39,345 nucleotides of DNA, from positions 9,437 through 48,781 of the forward strand of contig JACPTQ010000065.1 in assembly GCA_016192705.1 (NCBI GenBank), written 5' to 3'. Below the pieces are notes generated by a model. It was not told the origin of the DNA. It saw only the letters and a program-made list of their open reading frames with translations, and searched no databases. The DNA is from Deltaproteobacteria bacterium. Its GTDB lineage: Bacteria; Myxococcota; JACPTQ01. Below, one piece after another: positions 1-9,600 of the stretch. The translations under genes were made by a program, and so were the position numbers. Each line of letters begins with the position of its first letter. The first letter of the stretch is position 1.

Positions 1-312
1 TTCGAGCACATTAACGGTCGCAACGACGTTGGCGTGCATGGTTCCCACGGGGTCTTCGATCGACCGCGGCACCGACGGGACGGCCGCCTCGTGGAACACC
101 CCGTCCGCGCCGTCGACCGCCCGGCGTGCAACAATCGGGTCTGCAAGGTCGCCCTCAACGAAATCGATCCGACGTTCGAACGCCGCCATGTTTTCGCGTG
201 CACCCGTCGAAAAATTGTCGACGACGCGAACGGTATCGCCGCGCGCGAGCAACGCCTCGACAATGTGAGACCCGATAAAGCCAGCGCCGCCCGTGACTAA
301 GACAAGACGCAT
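1..312 (-). CDS. NAD-dependent epimerase/dehydratase, N-terminal 104 residues (cut by window edge)
   Basis: Reading the minus strand from the ATG at 312 gives an uninterrupted frame to base 1. It begins MRLVLVTGGAGFIGSH, the glycine-rich Rossmann motif (residues 7-16) of extended short-chain dehydrogenases that epimerise or dehydrate nucleotide sugars. Later come VVDNFSTG (end of beta-2, with the Asp that binds the NAD ribose) and EGDLAD, then a FHEAAVPSVPRS stretch typical of UDP-glucose 4-epimerase-like enzymes. The catalytic Ser/Tyr-x3-Lys lies beyond the window, so the substrate cannot be read. The HD-GYP gene on the same strand ends 6 bases upstream of this start, so the two may be co-transcribed. 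The family is clear; the exact sugar is not. Confidence 0.93.
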   Translation of the reverse strand, partial: MRLVLVTGGAGFIGSHIVEALLARGDTVRVVDNFSTGARENMAAFERRIDFVEGDLADPIVARRAVDGADGVFHEAAVPSVPRSIEDPVGTMHANVVATVNVLE

Positions 313-318
313 GGTGGG

Positions 319-1980
319 TTATTTCGTGTTTTCGTCCACGCGCGCGTTCGCCGATGTTGTGATGGCGGCAAGCGATTCAGCCGTTTGCGTCGCCAAGACA
401 CCCGCAAACTTGTCGATCACGACCGGGTCAAACTGCGTCCCCGCGTGACGCCGCAGCTCCACGATCGCCACGTCGAACGGCATCCCCTTGCGGTACGGGC
501 GATCCGTCGTCATCGCGTCATAAGCGTCGGCCACGGCGACGATCCGCGCCCCAAGCGGAATCGCCTCGCCCGCCATTCCTTCCGGAAACCCCTTGCCGTC
601 GAACCGCTCGTGATGCGCACGAACGACCAGCCGCGCGCGGTCAAGGAAACGAATCGGCGAGAGGATTCGATCCGCGTGGGCCGGGTGCCCTTCGATCAGT
701 TTCCATTCTTCGGCGGTGAGCTTCATCGGCTTCAAAAGCACGTTGTCACGAATCCCAATCTTTCCAATGTCGTGCAGCAGCGCTGCTTGCCGAATCACTT
801 CGAGCTCCTCCGCATCGAGTCCAAATGCCTCGCCAATCATCAGCGAGTAAGACATGACGCGTTCCGAATGCCCCTTGGTATATGCGTCCCGCGCCTCGAG
901 CGCTTGCGCAAGCGAACGAATCACCTCAACGTACGTCTCCTGTGTGTGCTCAAAGAGGCGCGCGTTCTCAATGGCGATCGCCGCTTGATTCGCAAACGTC
1001 GCAAACGTCTGCTGCTCCGCGCGCACAAACGCCCGCACGCTTTCGCGCCACACGCGGAAATGTCCGACCGTTCGGTGGCCCACCATCAGCGGAACGCAGA
1101 TCTCGACCAACTCACCGCGAAGCAATTCGGCGCGCTTCCCAAACTCGACGCTCATCCCACGTGCGCCATCCGTCGCCCCGGGCAAATCGATCGACCCGCC
1201 GAGAACTTGGGTGACCTTAATGACCATGTTCCCAATGGCGGTGAGCGTTTCACGAAGCGACAGCGTCGACGTGATCACGCGCCCCGCCTCGTTGAGGAGC
1301 GCAAGCTCGTTCACTTGCCGTTCGAGCCGCTCATTCGCATCCGACAGCGCCGACGTTGCCCGCTCGAGCGTCGCGTTCAAATCACGCGCTTCGCGGTAAG
1401 CCTTCGCGTTGTGGAGCGCGATCGCCGCGTGGTCAGCGAACGCAACAAACGTTTCGAAATCAACTTCGTCAAACGCGCCCGCCTCCGTCGCTTCGGCGTC
1501 GAGCACGCCCAAAAGCTCGCCACGGCACCTGAGCGGCGCCGCCATCTCGCACCGCCCGCCGGTGACGCCCTCGATGTAGCTTTCTTCGTTAGAAACATCG
1601 GTGACCAGCTCTGCGCGCCCGGTCCGTGCCACGCGCCCTGTAACCCCTTCCGACAACCGAACGCGAATCGGACTCGTGCTCCCCTTCGCGACATCGTGCC
1701 GGTAACCGACCGCAGCCTGAATGCGAAGGTCGGTCCCGTCCTCGCCGAGCAGCAAAACGGCGCACTGCGAAAACCCCATCGATTCATGTGCGATTTGTAG
1801 GATGCGCTCGACGAGCCGCTCAGGGTCGAGCTCGGAAGTCAGCTCGCGCGCGACGCGGTTGAGCAGGTCGAGTGCGCCAAGTTTGCGCGACAATCGGTCG
1901 GTCGGCCGCGCGTCACCATCCTTGACCGCGAAAACAACCTCACGCTTTGACAACGCTTCGAGTTGTTTGTGGATGGTCAC
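319..1980 (-). CDS. GAF-GAF-HD-GYP cyclic-di-GMP phosphodiesterase-like protein
   Basis: 553 residues, cytoplasmic. A first GAF domain (about 40-195) is joined by a helical linker (about 197-230) to a second GAF domain (about 230-342), followed by an HD-GYP domain (about 350-535). HD-GYP marks: GHSERV at 370-375, HDIGKIGI at 403-410 (the metal-binding HD), GHP at 431-433, HHERFDGKGFP at 456-466 and DAYDAMTTDRPYR at 486-496. The family hydrolyses cyclic-di-GMP; here the GYP tripeptide reads GFP, a common conservative variant, so activity is plausible. The two GAF domains suggest small-ligand or redox/light input. The GTG start at 1980 is preceded by an AGGGTGG-like ribosome site. There is no receiver domain or membrane segment, so input would be cytoplasmic. 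Confidence 0.95.
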   Translation of the reverse strand: MTIHKQLEALSKREVVFAVKDGDARPTDRLSRKLGALDLLNRVARELTSELDPERLVERILQIAHESMGFSQCAVLLLGEDGTDLRIQAAVGYRHDVAKGSTSPIRVRLSEGVTGRVARTGRAELVTDVSNEESYIEGVTGGRCEMAAPLRCRGELLGVLDAEATEAGAFDEVDFETFVAFADHAAIALHNAKAYREARDLNATLERATSALSDANERLERQVNELALLNEAGRVITSTLSLRETLTAIGNMVIKVTQVLGGSIDLPGATDGARGMSVEFGKRAELLRGELVEICVPLMVGHRTVGHFRVWRESVRAFVRAEQQTFATFANQAAIAIENARLFEHTQETYVEVIRSLAQALEARDAYTKGHSERVMSYSLMIGEAFGLDAEELEVIRQAALLHDIGKIGIRDNVLLKPMKLTAEEWKLIEGHPAHADRILSPIRFLDRARLVVRAHHERFDGKGFPEGMAGEAIPLGARIVAVADAYDAMTTDRPYRKGMPFDVAIVELRRHAGTQFDPVVIDKFAGVLATQTAESLAAITTSANARVDENTK

Positions 1981-2025
1981 TTAACCACCCTAGCAAATTC
2001 CACAAAGGTTTTTAAGAAAAAAATT

Positions 2026-2220
2026 CTAAGGCGATACGGTCGGGTTGGCGCACTGCGTCGAAAGGGCAACCCACGCGATCGAGCAGGCCGCGTGATCGTT
2101 CCCCTTTTTCGCCGTCCCGCAGTCAATGGTACAGTCTGATTCCCGGCTAACGGCCAGGACCAGCGTGGGGCGGTCGGGTTTGGCCTCGCTCCGGCTCGCG
2201 GAAGTCCTCGGGTCTGACAT
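2026..2220 (-). pseudogene. Possible remnant of a Cys-containing secreted protein gene
   Basis: A short open frame of 64 codons. Its second half (DCTIDCGTAKKGNDHAACSIAWVALSTQC, spread over residues 29-57) has four cysteines and a natural-looking composition, while the first third is Arg/Ser-rich and looks non-coding. There is no signal peptide or clear ribosome site. The tail looks like the C-terminus of a disulfide-bearing lipoprotein whose 5' part is lost. It could also be chance. No family is recognised. Confidence 0.25.
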
Positions 2221-2510
2221 GAAATGCGAGTCCGCACGAAATCAATTAAACATCATGAGAACGGCAATTCCACGCCCCATCGGCACCTCATCCCCTGCGG
2301 ACGCGAGCCTCCGCTTGCCCAATCCCCGCCCGCCCAATCAGAGCCCGGCCGTTTTCCTTGAACGTGGGTCAAGAAACTTGGGGGTTGATCGATCGTCAGC
2401 CGACACCCAGCGGGTGAAACCTTGGTACCGCCCTCAAGCCCAGAGAATACGTCTCCGAAAAGCGGTCCGCCCGGTCTTGCGTGGGGTCGGCAGGAGCGCC
2501 GCAAAGGCGC

Positions 2511-2583
2511 GCCTATTCTGCGAGCAGTCTGTCGGCAAGCCAGCGGCTTGCCGGCGCGAGCGGAATGGCGAGGGCGACGGAAC
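2511..2583 (+). repeat. Dispersed nested-hairpin repeat, copy A
   Basis: The inner hairpin CGGCAAGCC-AGC-GGCTTGCCG (2533-2553) is a perfect 9-bp stem. It is flanked by a weaker outer pairing (ATTCTGC / GCGGAAT) and followed by the 19-nt family tail ATGGCGAGGGCGACGGAAC (2565-2583), which is identical in copies C and D. Unlike those copies, the tail is not followed directly by GGAGCCCGCAGCC; a similar GCCCGCAGCC occurs about 85 bases later, so this copy looks interrupted. Confidence 0.8.
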
Positions 2584-2833
2584 ACCCGAGATCTTTGTGT
2601 GCTCGGAGTTGCAAATGCCGGTTGTGCTCGACCGAACTTGGTGTCGCGGCAGTGCCGCGCAGCCCGCAGCCCCACCTTTGCGCAGGGTCTGCAGCGCGAT
2701 ATCGGCTGGGACGACCGAGTTTTCGCGTGCCTCTGAACTGCGAATTAATCGCCCGTTTCAAATCAGACCCGAGGACGTCGCCGCGCCGACGCGGGCCCCT
2801 GTCGACCCTCACGCACACGAGCGAACAAACCGC

Positions 2834-2861
2834 TTAACCGGGGATCGGGGGATGGTATACT
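2834..2861 (+). promoter_or_regulatory. Candidate promoter of the FHA gene
   Basis: TATACT (2856-2861) with a weak TTAACC 16 bases upstream. The -10 ends only 10 bases before the ATG at 2872, so the transcript would start at or just before the start codon (leaderless or nearly so). There is no purine-rich ribosome site at the usual distance. Confidence 0.45.
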
Positions 2862-2871
2862 CCGGGCCGCA

Positions 2872-3831
2872 ATGTCGACTTGCCCAAAATGTTCCGGACA
2901 AAACGACGCAGCGTACCGTTTCTGTCAGTTCTGCGGCACGCGGCTTGTGCAAAGCGGCGCGTCGGCCGCCGTGACGTCGACGGAAGCTCGCCCCCCGCGC
3001 CTTTGTGCGACTTGTGGGACATCCGTCGACCCAGGGCATTCGTTCTGTAGCGTGTGCGGGGAGCGTGTTGCGCCAGCGCAGAGTCCGCCACGGGCGAGTG
3101 GGGCAGGCCAAGCGACGCGAGAAGCGCCAATCCCCCTTGCGATGACATCCCCGGCGCCTGAGATGCCGACGGTTCCGCCGTTTCGTCTCGTCGCGCTCAC
3201 GCCGGATGGTCGTGATGGTGAAATCGCGGCGCTGTCGCCCGGACGCACCATCTGGGGGCGCGGGGCGTTTCCCGTTTGGGCGGCCACCGATGCGCATCTG
3301 TCGCCGAAGCACGCCGCGTTTTCACTGTCGGCGACGGGTTTTTTCGTCGAGGATCTCGGGAGCGTGAATGGCGTTTATATTCGTTTGCGCGCCGAGGCGG
3401 AGCTTCGGCCGGGAGACGTTTTTCGCGTCGGTCAGCAAGTCCTACGTTTTGAGACCGTCGATCAGGCCGAAGTGGTTCACCCTGCAGCCCATGGCGAGGG
3501 CGTGCCGGTTTTTGGGAGTCCTCTGCGCGGGGCTTGGGGTCGCGTTGTGCAGGTCGTTGCACCGGCCGAGCGCGCAGCGGCCGCGACGCTTCTTTCGGGC
3601 ACCGAGTGCATCATCGGGCGCGAACGCGGCACCATCACGTTTCCGTATGACGGGTTTGTGTCGAGCACGCACGCGGTGATCACCAACCACGGCGCCCGCG
3701 TGACGCTCAGCGACCGCGGGAGCTCGAACGGGACTTTTTGGCGGATTCGCGAGCCGGCTTCGCTTCGCGGGGGCGATATCTTGTTGCTTGGGCAACGCCT
3801 TCTGCGTGTTGATTCTGCTCGCGGCTCTTAA
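2872..3831 (+). CDS. Double zinc-ribbon, double FHA domain protein
   Basis: 319 residues. Two zinc ribbons come first (Cys 4, 7, 18, 21 and Cys 45, 48, 59, 62), then a Pro/Ala-rich linker and two forkhead-associated domains (about 115-195 and 235-315). FHA marks: SPKH (144-147) with SVNG (164-167), and SSTH (264-267) with SSNG (284-287). FHA domains bind phosphothreonine peptides, so the protein is probably an adaptor in Ser/Thr kinase signalling, which is abundant in Myxococcota; no kinase is in the window. The WGRGAFP stretch of FHA1 and IGRERG of FHA2 keep the phosphopeptide-binding Gly-Arg. The last 125 bases overlap the opposite-strand hydrolase gene tail to tail. Confidence 0.92.
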   Translation: MSTCPKCSGQNDAAYRFCQFCGTRLVQSGASAAVTSTEARPPRLCATCGTSVDPGHSFCSVCGERVAPAQSPPRASGAGQATREAPIPLAMTSPAPEMPTVPPFRLVALTPDGRDGEIAALSPGRTIWGRGAFPVWAATDAHLSPKHAAFSLSATGFFVEDLGSVNGVYIRLRAEAELRPGDVFRVGQQVLRFETVDQAEVVHPAAHGEGVPVFGSPLRGAWGRVVQVVAPAERAAAATLLSGTECIIGRERGTITFPYDGFVSSTHAVITNHGARVTLSDRGSSNGTFWRIREPASLRGGDILLLGQRLLRVDSARGS

Positions 3832-4684
3832 GGTCTGCCAAGAAATCTTCGATCGCGAGGTTCATGTGGTCGGGGAGTTCGATCGGCGCTGCGTGCGACC
3901 CAAGCGGTAACTGCACAAGCCGCGAGTGCGGCATGAGGGCGTGCATGCGCTGTGAGAGCCAGTACGGCGTGAACGAGTCGTGCTCGGCGGCGATGATGAG
4001 CGTCGGTGTCGTCAACGTGCGGAGCGAGCGCTCGACGGTGTGCTCCGCGGCTTTGCCGAGCATGCGCGCGAAGTAGGCCGGGTCGAGGCGGCGCATGTGT
4101 TCGACGTACGGCAAAAAATCTTCGGGCGTCATGAGGTCGCCGTTCAGCTCCGTCAAAATCGCGGCGTAGTAGGTGAGCGACGAGGCGCCCGCTGCGCGCC
4201 ACACTTTTCGCGCGAAGCCGGGGAGGCGTTCGGCGACGCGCTGCAAGTAAGGGTGAATCGTCTTGAGGGCGCCGTTGCCGTGGAATGTGTCGAGGACGTG
4301 GCCGTACGAGCCGCAAATCGGAATGAGGGCGTGGGGGCGCGTCGGGTTTCTTACGGCGTATTCGAGGATGACTTGGACGCCCATGCTGTGGCCGACGAGG
4401 ACAAACGGCGGTTCGACGCGCGCGGCATCGAGGACGCACTCGAGGTGGTGCGCGAGATCGGCGATGGAAGAGCGGTCCCAGTCGGGCGGCATCGACGATT
4501 CGCCGTGGCCGGGGTAGTGCCAGTGGATGATGCGGTGCGCCTTAGAGAAAAGGGGGATCGCGTACTTCCAGACGTAGCCGGCGCATCCGATGCCGTCGCA
4601 GAGAATGAGCGTCGGCGAGCCCGAGCCATATTCGGTCCAGGCGATCTGCGAGCCGTCGAAACTTCTGAAACGGGTGAATGCCAT
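3707..4684 (-). CDS. Alpha/beta hydrolase
   Basis: 325 residues. The alpha/beta hydrolase fold is shown by the oxyanion-region LILCDGIGC, HYPGHGES (57-64), the nucleophile elbow GHSMG with Ser100, acid Asp236 (AAEHD) and His264 (LGSHA). The substrate is not evident; relatives include esterases, lactonases and C-C hydrolases. The fold ends near residue 287. The last approximately 38 residues are basic and disordered (Arg/Lys/Ser-rich) and are encoded antisense to the end of the FHA gene, so this tail may be a read-on extension created by loss of an earlier stop. No signal peptide; cytoplasmic. The start is the ATG at 4684; the CCA-adding gene lies divergently 81 bases away. Confidence 0.9.
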   Translation of the reverse strand: MAFTRFRSFDGSQIAWTEYGSGSPTLILCDGIGCAGYVWKYAIPLFSKAHRIIHWHYPGHGESSMPPDWDRSSIADLAHHLECVLDAARVEPPFVLVGHSMGVQVILEYAVRNPTRPHALIPICGSYGHVLDTFHGNGALKTIHPYLQRVAERLPGFARKVWRAAGASSLTYYAAILTELNGDLMTPEDFLPYVEHMRRLDPAYFARMLGKAAEHTVERSLRTLTTPTLIIAAEHDSFTPYWLSQRMHALMPHSRLVQLPLGSHAAPIELPDHMNLAIEDFLADLKSREQNQHAEGVAQATRYRPREAKPARESAKKSRSSSRGR

Positions 4685-4751
4685 ACGTGCTAAGAACGTA
4701 GCACCCGGGATCCCCGCATCTCAAGCGGGTGTGCGCGGGCGCTGGGTAAGG

Positions 4752-4757
4752 TATGCT
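4752..4757 (+). promoter_or_regulatory. Candidate -10 element of the CCA-adding enzyme gene
   Basis: TATGCT ends 8 bases before the ATG at 4766, and no Shine-Dalgarno-like sequence is present. This geometry would place the transcription start at the ATG, suggesting a leaderless mRNA. No convincing -35 is visible. Confidence 0.35.
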
Positions 4758-4765
4758 TTCGAGAA

Positions 4766-6043
4766 ATGCGATTTGACGTTCCCGCGTGGGTCTTGGAGAT
4801 TGTGCGCGCGCTCAAGGCGGCGGGCGGGAAGGCTTTCGTCGTCGGTGGGCCGGTGCGCGACTTGTTGCTCGGGCGCGTCGTAAGCGACTGGGACATCGCA
4901 ACGGACCTCGTGCCCGACTGCGTTGTGGCGCTGTTTCCGAAGGTGGTGCCGACGGGGCTCAAACACGGCACGGTGACGATCGTTGGCGACGCCGGAAAGG
5001 CCGAGGTGACGACGTTTCGGCGCGAGGGGCCATATGCTGACGGGCGGCACCCGGACGCCGTCGAGTTCGTGCGCGACATCGAGATCGATTTGGCGCGGCG
5101 CGATTTCACGGTGAACGCGATTGCGTACGACCCCGAGTCGGATGAGTTACGCGACCCGTATGACGGGCAGAGCGACATCACGGCGCGGCTGATTCGGGCG
5201 GTGGGTGCGGCGCGCGATCGATTTCGGGAGGATGGGCTGCGGCCGATGCGGGCCGTGCGTTTCGCGGCGACGCTCGGGTTTGAAATCGAGGCGGCGACGC
5301 TTGCGGCGATCCCTGAGGCGATCGAGACGACGCGGAAAGTTGCGGTTGAGCGGATTCGCGATGAGCTTTTGAAAATGCTCGGCGCGTCGCGCATGGCGCG
5401 GTGGATCGAAGTCATGCGCAAGTCGGGCCTGCTCGCGGTTGCCTTGCCAGAACTGCTCGCCGCGCGCGGTATCGCGGGAAAGCCGCATCACGCGGGCGAT
5501 CTGTACGACCAGCGCGTTGCGATCTGCGAGGCGATCCCTGGCCCTGCGCGGTTGCGACTCGTTGCACTCGTTTTGGATTCGCCGGGCGCTGCGTTTATCC
5601 GGTTGGCGATGTCCGGCGCCGATCGGCGATTCGCGGAGACGCTTGTTCAGCACCACGACTCGTTGCACTTGGGTGACCTCACCGATGGCGCGATTCGCCG
5701 CATCATTGCCTCAGTGTCGCGCGCAAACGTCGAGGCGCTGCTCGCCATGCGCCGCGCAGACTTCACGACGCGCGCCGACGGCCCAGTTCTCGTGTCGGCA
5801 TTTGATACACTTGCCACGCGCGTTCGTCGCCTCGCCGCTGAAGCGTGGCCCGATCGCCCGTCTGGGCTTGCGCTCCGCGGCGATGACCTCATTGCGTCGC
5901 TCGGCCTTTACAGCGGACCCGAAGTTGGCGTGATCCTGCGCGCGCTTCACGCGGCGGTGTTGGACGACCCTGCGCTGAACACGCGAGACGCGCTTTTGGC
6001 GATCGTTCGACGCGAGTTTTTTCCGAAAAACAGCGAAAAATAA
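4766..6043 (+). CDS. CCA-adding tRNA nucleotidyltransferase / poly(A) polymerase family
   Basis: 425 residues, class II nucleotidyltransferase of the Pol-beta superfamily. The N-terminal palm has GGPVRDLLLG (27-36) and the metal-binding DxD (Asp41, Asp43 in SDWDIATD). The RRDFTVNAIAYD motif and the EDGLRPMRAVRFAATLGFEIE block (spread over about 153-175) are typical of tRNA CCA-adding enzymes and poly(A) polymerases; the helical neck/body domain follows. It would add CCA to tRNA 3' ends. Consistent with that need, the tRNA-fMet gene 300 bases away and the tmRNA at 34808 lack an encoded CCA. Sequence alone does not exclude a poly(A) polymerase or an A-adding-only role. Confidence 0.93.
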   Translation: MRFDVPAWVLEIVRALKAAGGKAFVVGGPVRDLLLGRVVSDWDIATDLVPDCVVALFPKVVPTGLKHGTVTIVGDAGKAEVTTFRREGPYADGRHPDAVEFVRDIEIDLARRDFTVNAIAYDPESDELRDPYDGQSDITARLIRAVGAARDRFREDGLRPMRAVRFAATLGFEIEAATLAAIPEAIETTRKVAVERIRDELLKMLGASRMARWIEVMRKSGLLAVALPELLAARGIAGKPHHAGDLYDQRVAICEAIPGPARLRLVALVLDSPGAAFIRLAMSGADRRFAETLVQHHDSLHLGDLTDGAIRRIIASVSRANVEALLAMRRADFTTRADGPVLVSAFDTLATRVRRLAAEAWPDRPSGLALRGDDLIASLGLYSGPEVGVILRALHAAVLDDPALNTRDALLAIVRREFFPKNSEK

Positions 6044-6196
6044 GAAGGCCCGCGTCGATCAACGCGAGCCGCAGTAGCGATCGAGGGTTCGACCTCCGTG
6101 AAGTCCGCCGCGATCGCCGAGCACGATCGCGCCTCGGTGCGGCGGCCTTGTCGCGTATGGTTGCGCTCGCTGCGGCTCGCGCTCGATCATCAGCGC
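6044..6196. other. Intergenic stretch between the CCA-adding gene and repeat copy B
   Basis: No gene seen. A 5-bp hairpin (CGCGT/ACGCG, about 6053-6068) follows the CCA-adding gene but has no U-run. GGGTTCGACCTCC at 6085-6097 is the exact complement of a 13-mer inside repeat copy D (35271-35283), so the repeat module may extend this far left. Confidence 0.4.
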
Positions 6197-6333
6197 GTTC
6201 ACCGTCGGTCTCACCCATTTTTCTCGCGCCGGCCCGGTATAGATTTCGGGCTCCGTTCCGTCGCCCTCACCATTTCGCTTGCGCGCTCATGCCGCTGGCA
6301 TTCGCGCAGACCGCAAGCGAAATACCCGCTGGG
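6197..6333 (-). repeat. Dispersed nested-hairpin repeat, copy B (3' of tRNA-fMet)
   Basis: Read on the minus strand. The outer stem is perfect for 11 bp (6312-6322 with 6273-6283) and encloses the inner hairpin ATGCC-AGC-GGCAT (6289-6301). A mini-hairpin CCC-AGC-GGG (6325-6333) precedes it. The family tail (6255-6273) differs from copies A, C and D by one base. A second, diverged tail module (AAAATGGGTGAGACCGACGG, within 6197-6229) follows and matches one in copy D. The element begins 24 bases 3' of the tRNA-fMet end and lies in the sense direction. Confidence 0.8.
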
Positions 6334-6356
6334 TCCCCGGCTAATCGCTCGAAAAA

Positions 6357-6430
<74 letters not shown>

Positions 6431-6473
6431 TCAAGCGAGACAACAAGAAAACGTTTGACGCAAGGACCGCGGG

Positions 6474-6502
6474 AATCTATTGAAACGACCCGCCGCTGTC
6501 AA
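6474..6502 (-). promoter_or_regulatory. Sigma-70-type promoter of tRNA-fMet
   Basis: On the minus strand, TTGACA (6497-6502) and TAGATT (6474-6479) are separated by exactly 17 bases. The mature tRNA 5' end at 6430 lies 43 bases downstream of the -10, leaving a short leader for RNase P to remove. Confidence 0.8.
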
Positions 6503-6640
6503 GGAAAAGAAAAAGGCGAAAAAAAGCAGCCCACCGACAATCGAATGTAACCGCTGTCGTCACCCCGTTTCCGGGCGGGGCTGCGGAGGCAAGACATAGC
6601 GCTGATGGAGGTTTCGTGCAAGCCCCGTCCGGATTGGGGG

Positions 6641-9600
6641 TTATTTCCGCGCGAAGATGTAGAAGACGATTTCAAAGTTGGTCACGTTCGCGAGGAGCAC
6701 GTCGGGCGCCGTACCTTTGTTTTCCGCCGCGCTCGGATCCAGCTCAACCATCCAATCGCCCGCGAGCGAAAAGCCATAGATTTCGCTTTGCACCGCGTCG
6801 GTCGCTTTCGACGACGGCTTGACCAAAAGGTCTTCGGAGAGCACCGACAGCAGTTTTTTCTCTTGGTTTTTATTTGCGTCATTCGCAGCGCTCGAGCTCG
6901 CATTACCGTTTGCGCACCACGGGTCGAGGAGCGGCTCGCACGTCGGCGTCACGATGTTCGCCATCGGGATCGCAACTTCGCTCACATCGCTCAGTCGATA
7001 GTCGTTTCCCCCCATGCGGCGCGCGATCAAGCTGATCGCGTTTTTACCTTTGGCGACCACCTGCACGTCAGCGATGCGGTGCGCCTTAGGCGGCAACGCA
7101 TTTGCGTTCACGCGGACGAGCAGCTTTCCGGTCTTCTTGAAGTGGTCGAGGCTGCTCGCGATGACGCCGAATGGAACGGCGGCGCCCGCACCGATGGGAA
7201 CCGCGTACGACTGGACCGGGGCGAGCATCGCTTTCGCTTGCGAATACGCGCTCACAAGGCCGGGTTTACCGTCGGTCGACCCGATAATCACGGCGCTCAG
7301 AGCGTCGAGCGAAGCGTCGGTTGCCATGTCGTAATCGAACTTGAACGTGGCCGGGTGAAAAAGCGCCGTTGACACAAACGTCGCGAACGCGGGCGAATCA
7401 AGCGCCGCGGCGAGGTTTTTGTTTTTGAAGTTGAGGCTCAAGTAGGCGAGCCCCTGCGCCGCGCGGTAGGCGAGTCGCGTGAGGCTGTCGATTTTCCGCA
7501 ATCCGACGCGGCAAAGCTGCTCTTTGACCGACTGAACGCCCGGTTCGATGTCGATCGTGCCGCCGCCGCTCGTCGCGAAGCCGTCGACTTTCGCCTTCAG
7601 CTCGTCGGTTAACTTCTTATCGAGCGTCAGCGCCGCCTTTTTAAGAATCGCAACATCCATCTCTTTCTGGACCGCTTCGAGATCCTGCTTGACCGCCATC
7701 AGCGCCTCGCGCGCATTCATCACCTCGACGACGAGCTTCTCGAAATCGGTCGGTGGCGGCAGCGCCTGCTTCGGCCAGCAACACTCGGTGCTGCATCCGT
7801 TCTTTCGCCACGCCACGAGCGTGCCGTCGAAATCGATGTCTTTATAAACCTCGCTAAACAGCTTCGCATCGTCGAGATTGATTTTCGGCGGCGTCGCTTT
7901 TTCGGCGAGGGCCTTCACGCCGTCGATCGCCGCGTCCGCAAGCGGTTTTGCTTCTTTGTACGTTTTGTACGCCTCCTTGCCGAATTCGACGACCTTCTTG
8001 ATGTTGGTCCACGTCGACTGCTCCATGAGGTCGCCGAGCGCCGAGAACGCTCCCGATACGTCGAACGAAAAGACCGACGCGAAGAGTTGGCCAATCTTGA
8101 TGAACGGTCCAAAGATTTTCATGAGCTCGTCCCAGAAACTCCACGGCTTCTGGCACGGCCCTTTGTGCTTTTTGGCATCCTCGACGACGTCGAGCACCTC
8201 CTTGATGTCGTCGGCGCGCGATTTCCAAATGTTCATGAGCTGCGAAAGGTTGCTAATGACCGCTTGCCCGGCGTTGACGTGCGCCTTCGCGGCTTCGATG
8301 CGTCCGTTCACAAGCGCGACTTCGGCGTCGGCTGATTTGATGTCGGCATCGATAACGACGCTGTCTTTCGCGAGTGCCGCGGCGACCGTCGACCATTCGA
8401 GCCCGGCGAGCGAGAAGATCGTTTTCTTAAGTTCGTAGAGCTTGAGATCGTTCCAGCGCGCTTCGAGAAGCGCGAGGAGGTCGTCGAGGTTTTCGCGGCG
8501 CACGATGTGGTCGGACTCGCCGAGGTAGTTGAGGCCGCTTGCGATTTGCGCCGAGCGCACCGCGCTCATTTCGCCGTACACGCTTTCGGCGGGCGCGTGG
8601 TTCGTGACGATTTGGTCGAAGAGCGGTTTCGGCAGTCGGGTGGGGCGCTTGCGAAAACTTGCTTCGGCTTCGTGGTAGGCGCGCGGCAGGTAATCGGGCG
8701 CGTAATGGCGAAGGAGCCGCCCGAAGACGTCGGGCTTTATCGAGCGTCGGCTGAACTGAACGTGGCCGTCCGCGTGGCTGTTTTCGTAGTCGCTTCCGTA
8801 AAGCGAGGTGAGGCCGTTTGGCCACGGGTTCAGCATCTTTAATGTTTGGCAGCCCCAGGCGTCGCAGGTTTCGCTCGCGGAAATAACGTCGAGCCACGTG
8901 AGCTTCGCTTTCGGTGAATTCTCCGAAAGAAGCGCGACGTGCAATCGCACGGGGTTTTTGACGGTCGGCGACGCGATGACCGACGGGCCGTACTGCGCGG
9001 GCAGCTCGAAATTGATGGTGCCGGGCGCTGGCGCCGAGTTTGTTGCGGGGAGCGGACCCGAAGTGCCAACGATCTGTTTGGCGACGACGTAGAGGAGGCC
9101 CGGTTCGATCGTCGTTGGTTTCGGCGGGTTCTTGGGGGCTGCGGGCGTCGACTTCGGGTTCAGCGAAAAGTGATTCGATTGGTACGACGTCGGCGGATCG
9201 AACGTAATTTTGTCGGCGATGAGCATGAGCCCCGGCGTCGCGTAAATGCCGAGGCGCACGCGAATCTCTTTTGCGGCAATCACCGTCAGCGTGCAGAAGT
9301 TGGGACTCGCGGCACCGTACGGGTCGGCGGTCGCATCGAGTTTGGGACACGGCGTTCCCGCGGGCGGTGCGACATCGACAGGTTTCGCGGACGGCCCGGC
9401 ACCGAGGTCGGTGACGGCGTACCCCTTCGAGCCGTTTTCGACTGAAACGGTGCGCCAGGGGGATGTGTGAACATAAAGGTTTAGTTTTTGCCCCTTGTTG
9501 AGGTAATCGCCCGGCTTGAACGCGAGAGCCTGAGCCCCCGGCGACTCCTTGAGCACCGCAGGCAAGATGTCCGTGATCGCATCGGACGAATTGAACTTGT

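Larger units (their letters stand above)
2221..2871. other. Long intergenic region upstream of the FHA gene
   Basis: No convincing gene on either strand; open frames here are Arg/Pro-rich and lack ribosome sites. It contains a small perfect hairpin, CACCC-AGC-GGGTG at 2405-2417, repeat copy A (2511-2583), a further GCGGC-AGT-GCCGC hairpin near 2644-2660, and the candidate FHA promoter at its right end. Confidence 0.5.

Noticed and set aside
385-1800. Long plus-strand open frame (471 codons) opposite the HD-GYP gene
   Set aside because: Arg/His/Pro-rich with no domain; it is the complement of a clear GAF-GAF-HD-GYP gene in high-GC DNA.
2565-2600. Family tail of the dispersed repeat as a tRNA T-arm fragment
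   Set aside because: It superficially resembles the complement of a tRNA 3' half, but the would-be T-stem (GACGG against CCCGC) does not pair.
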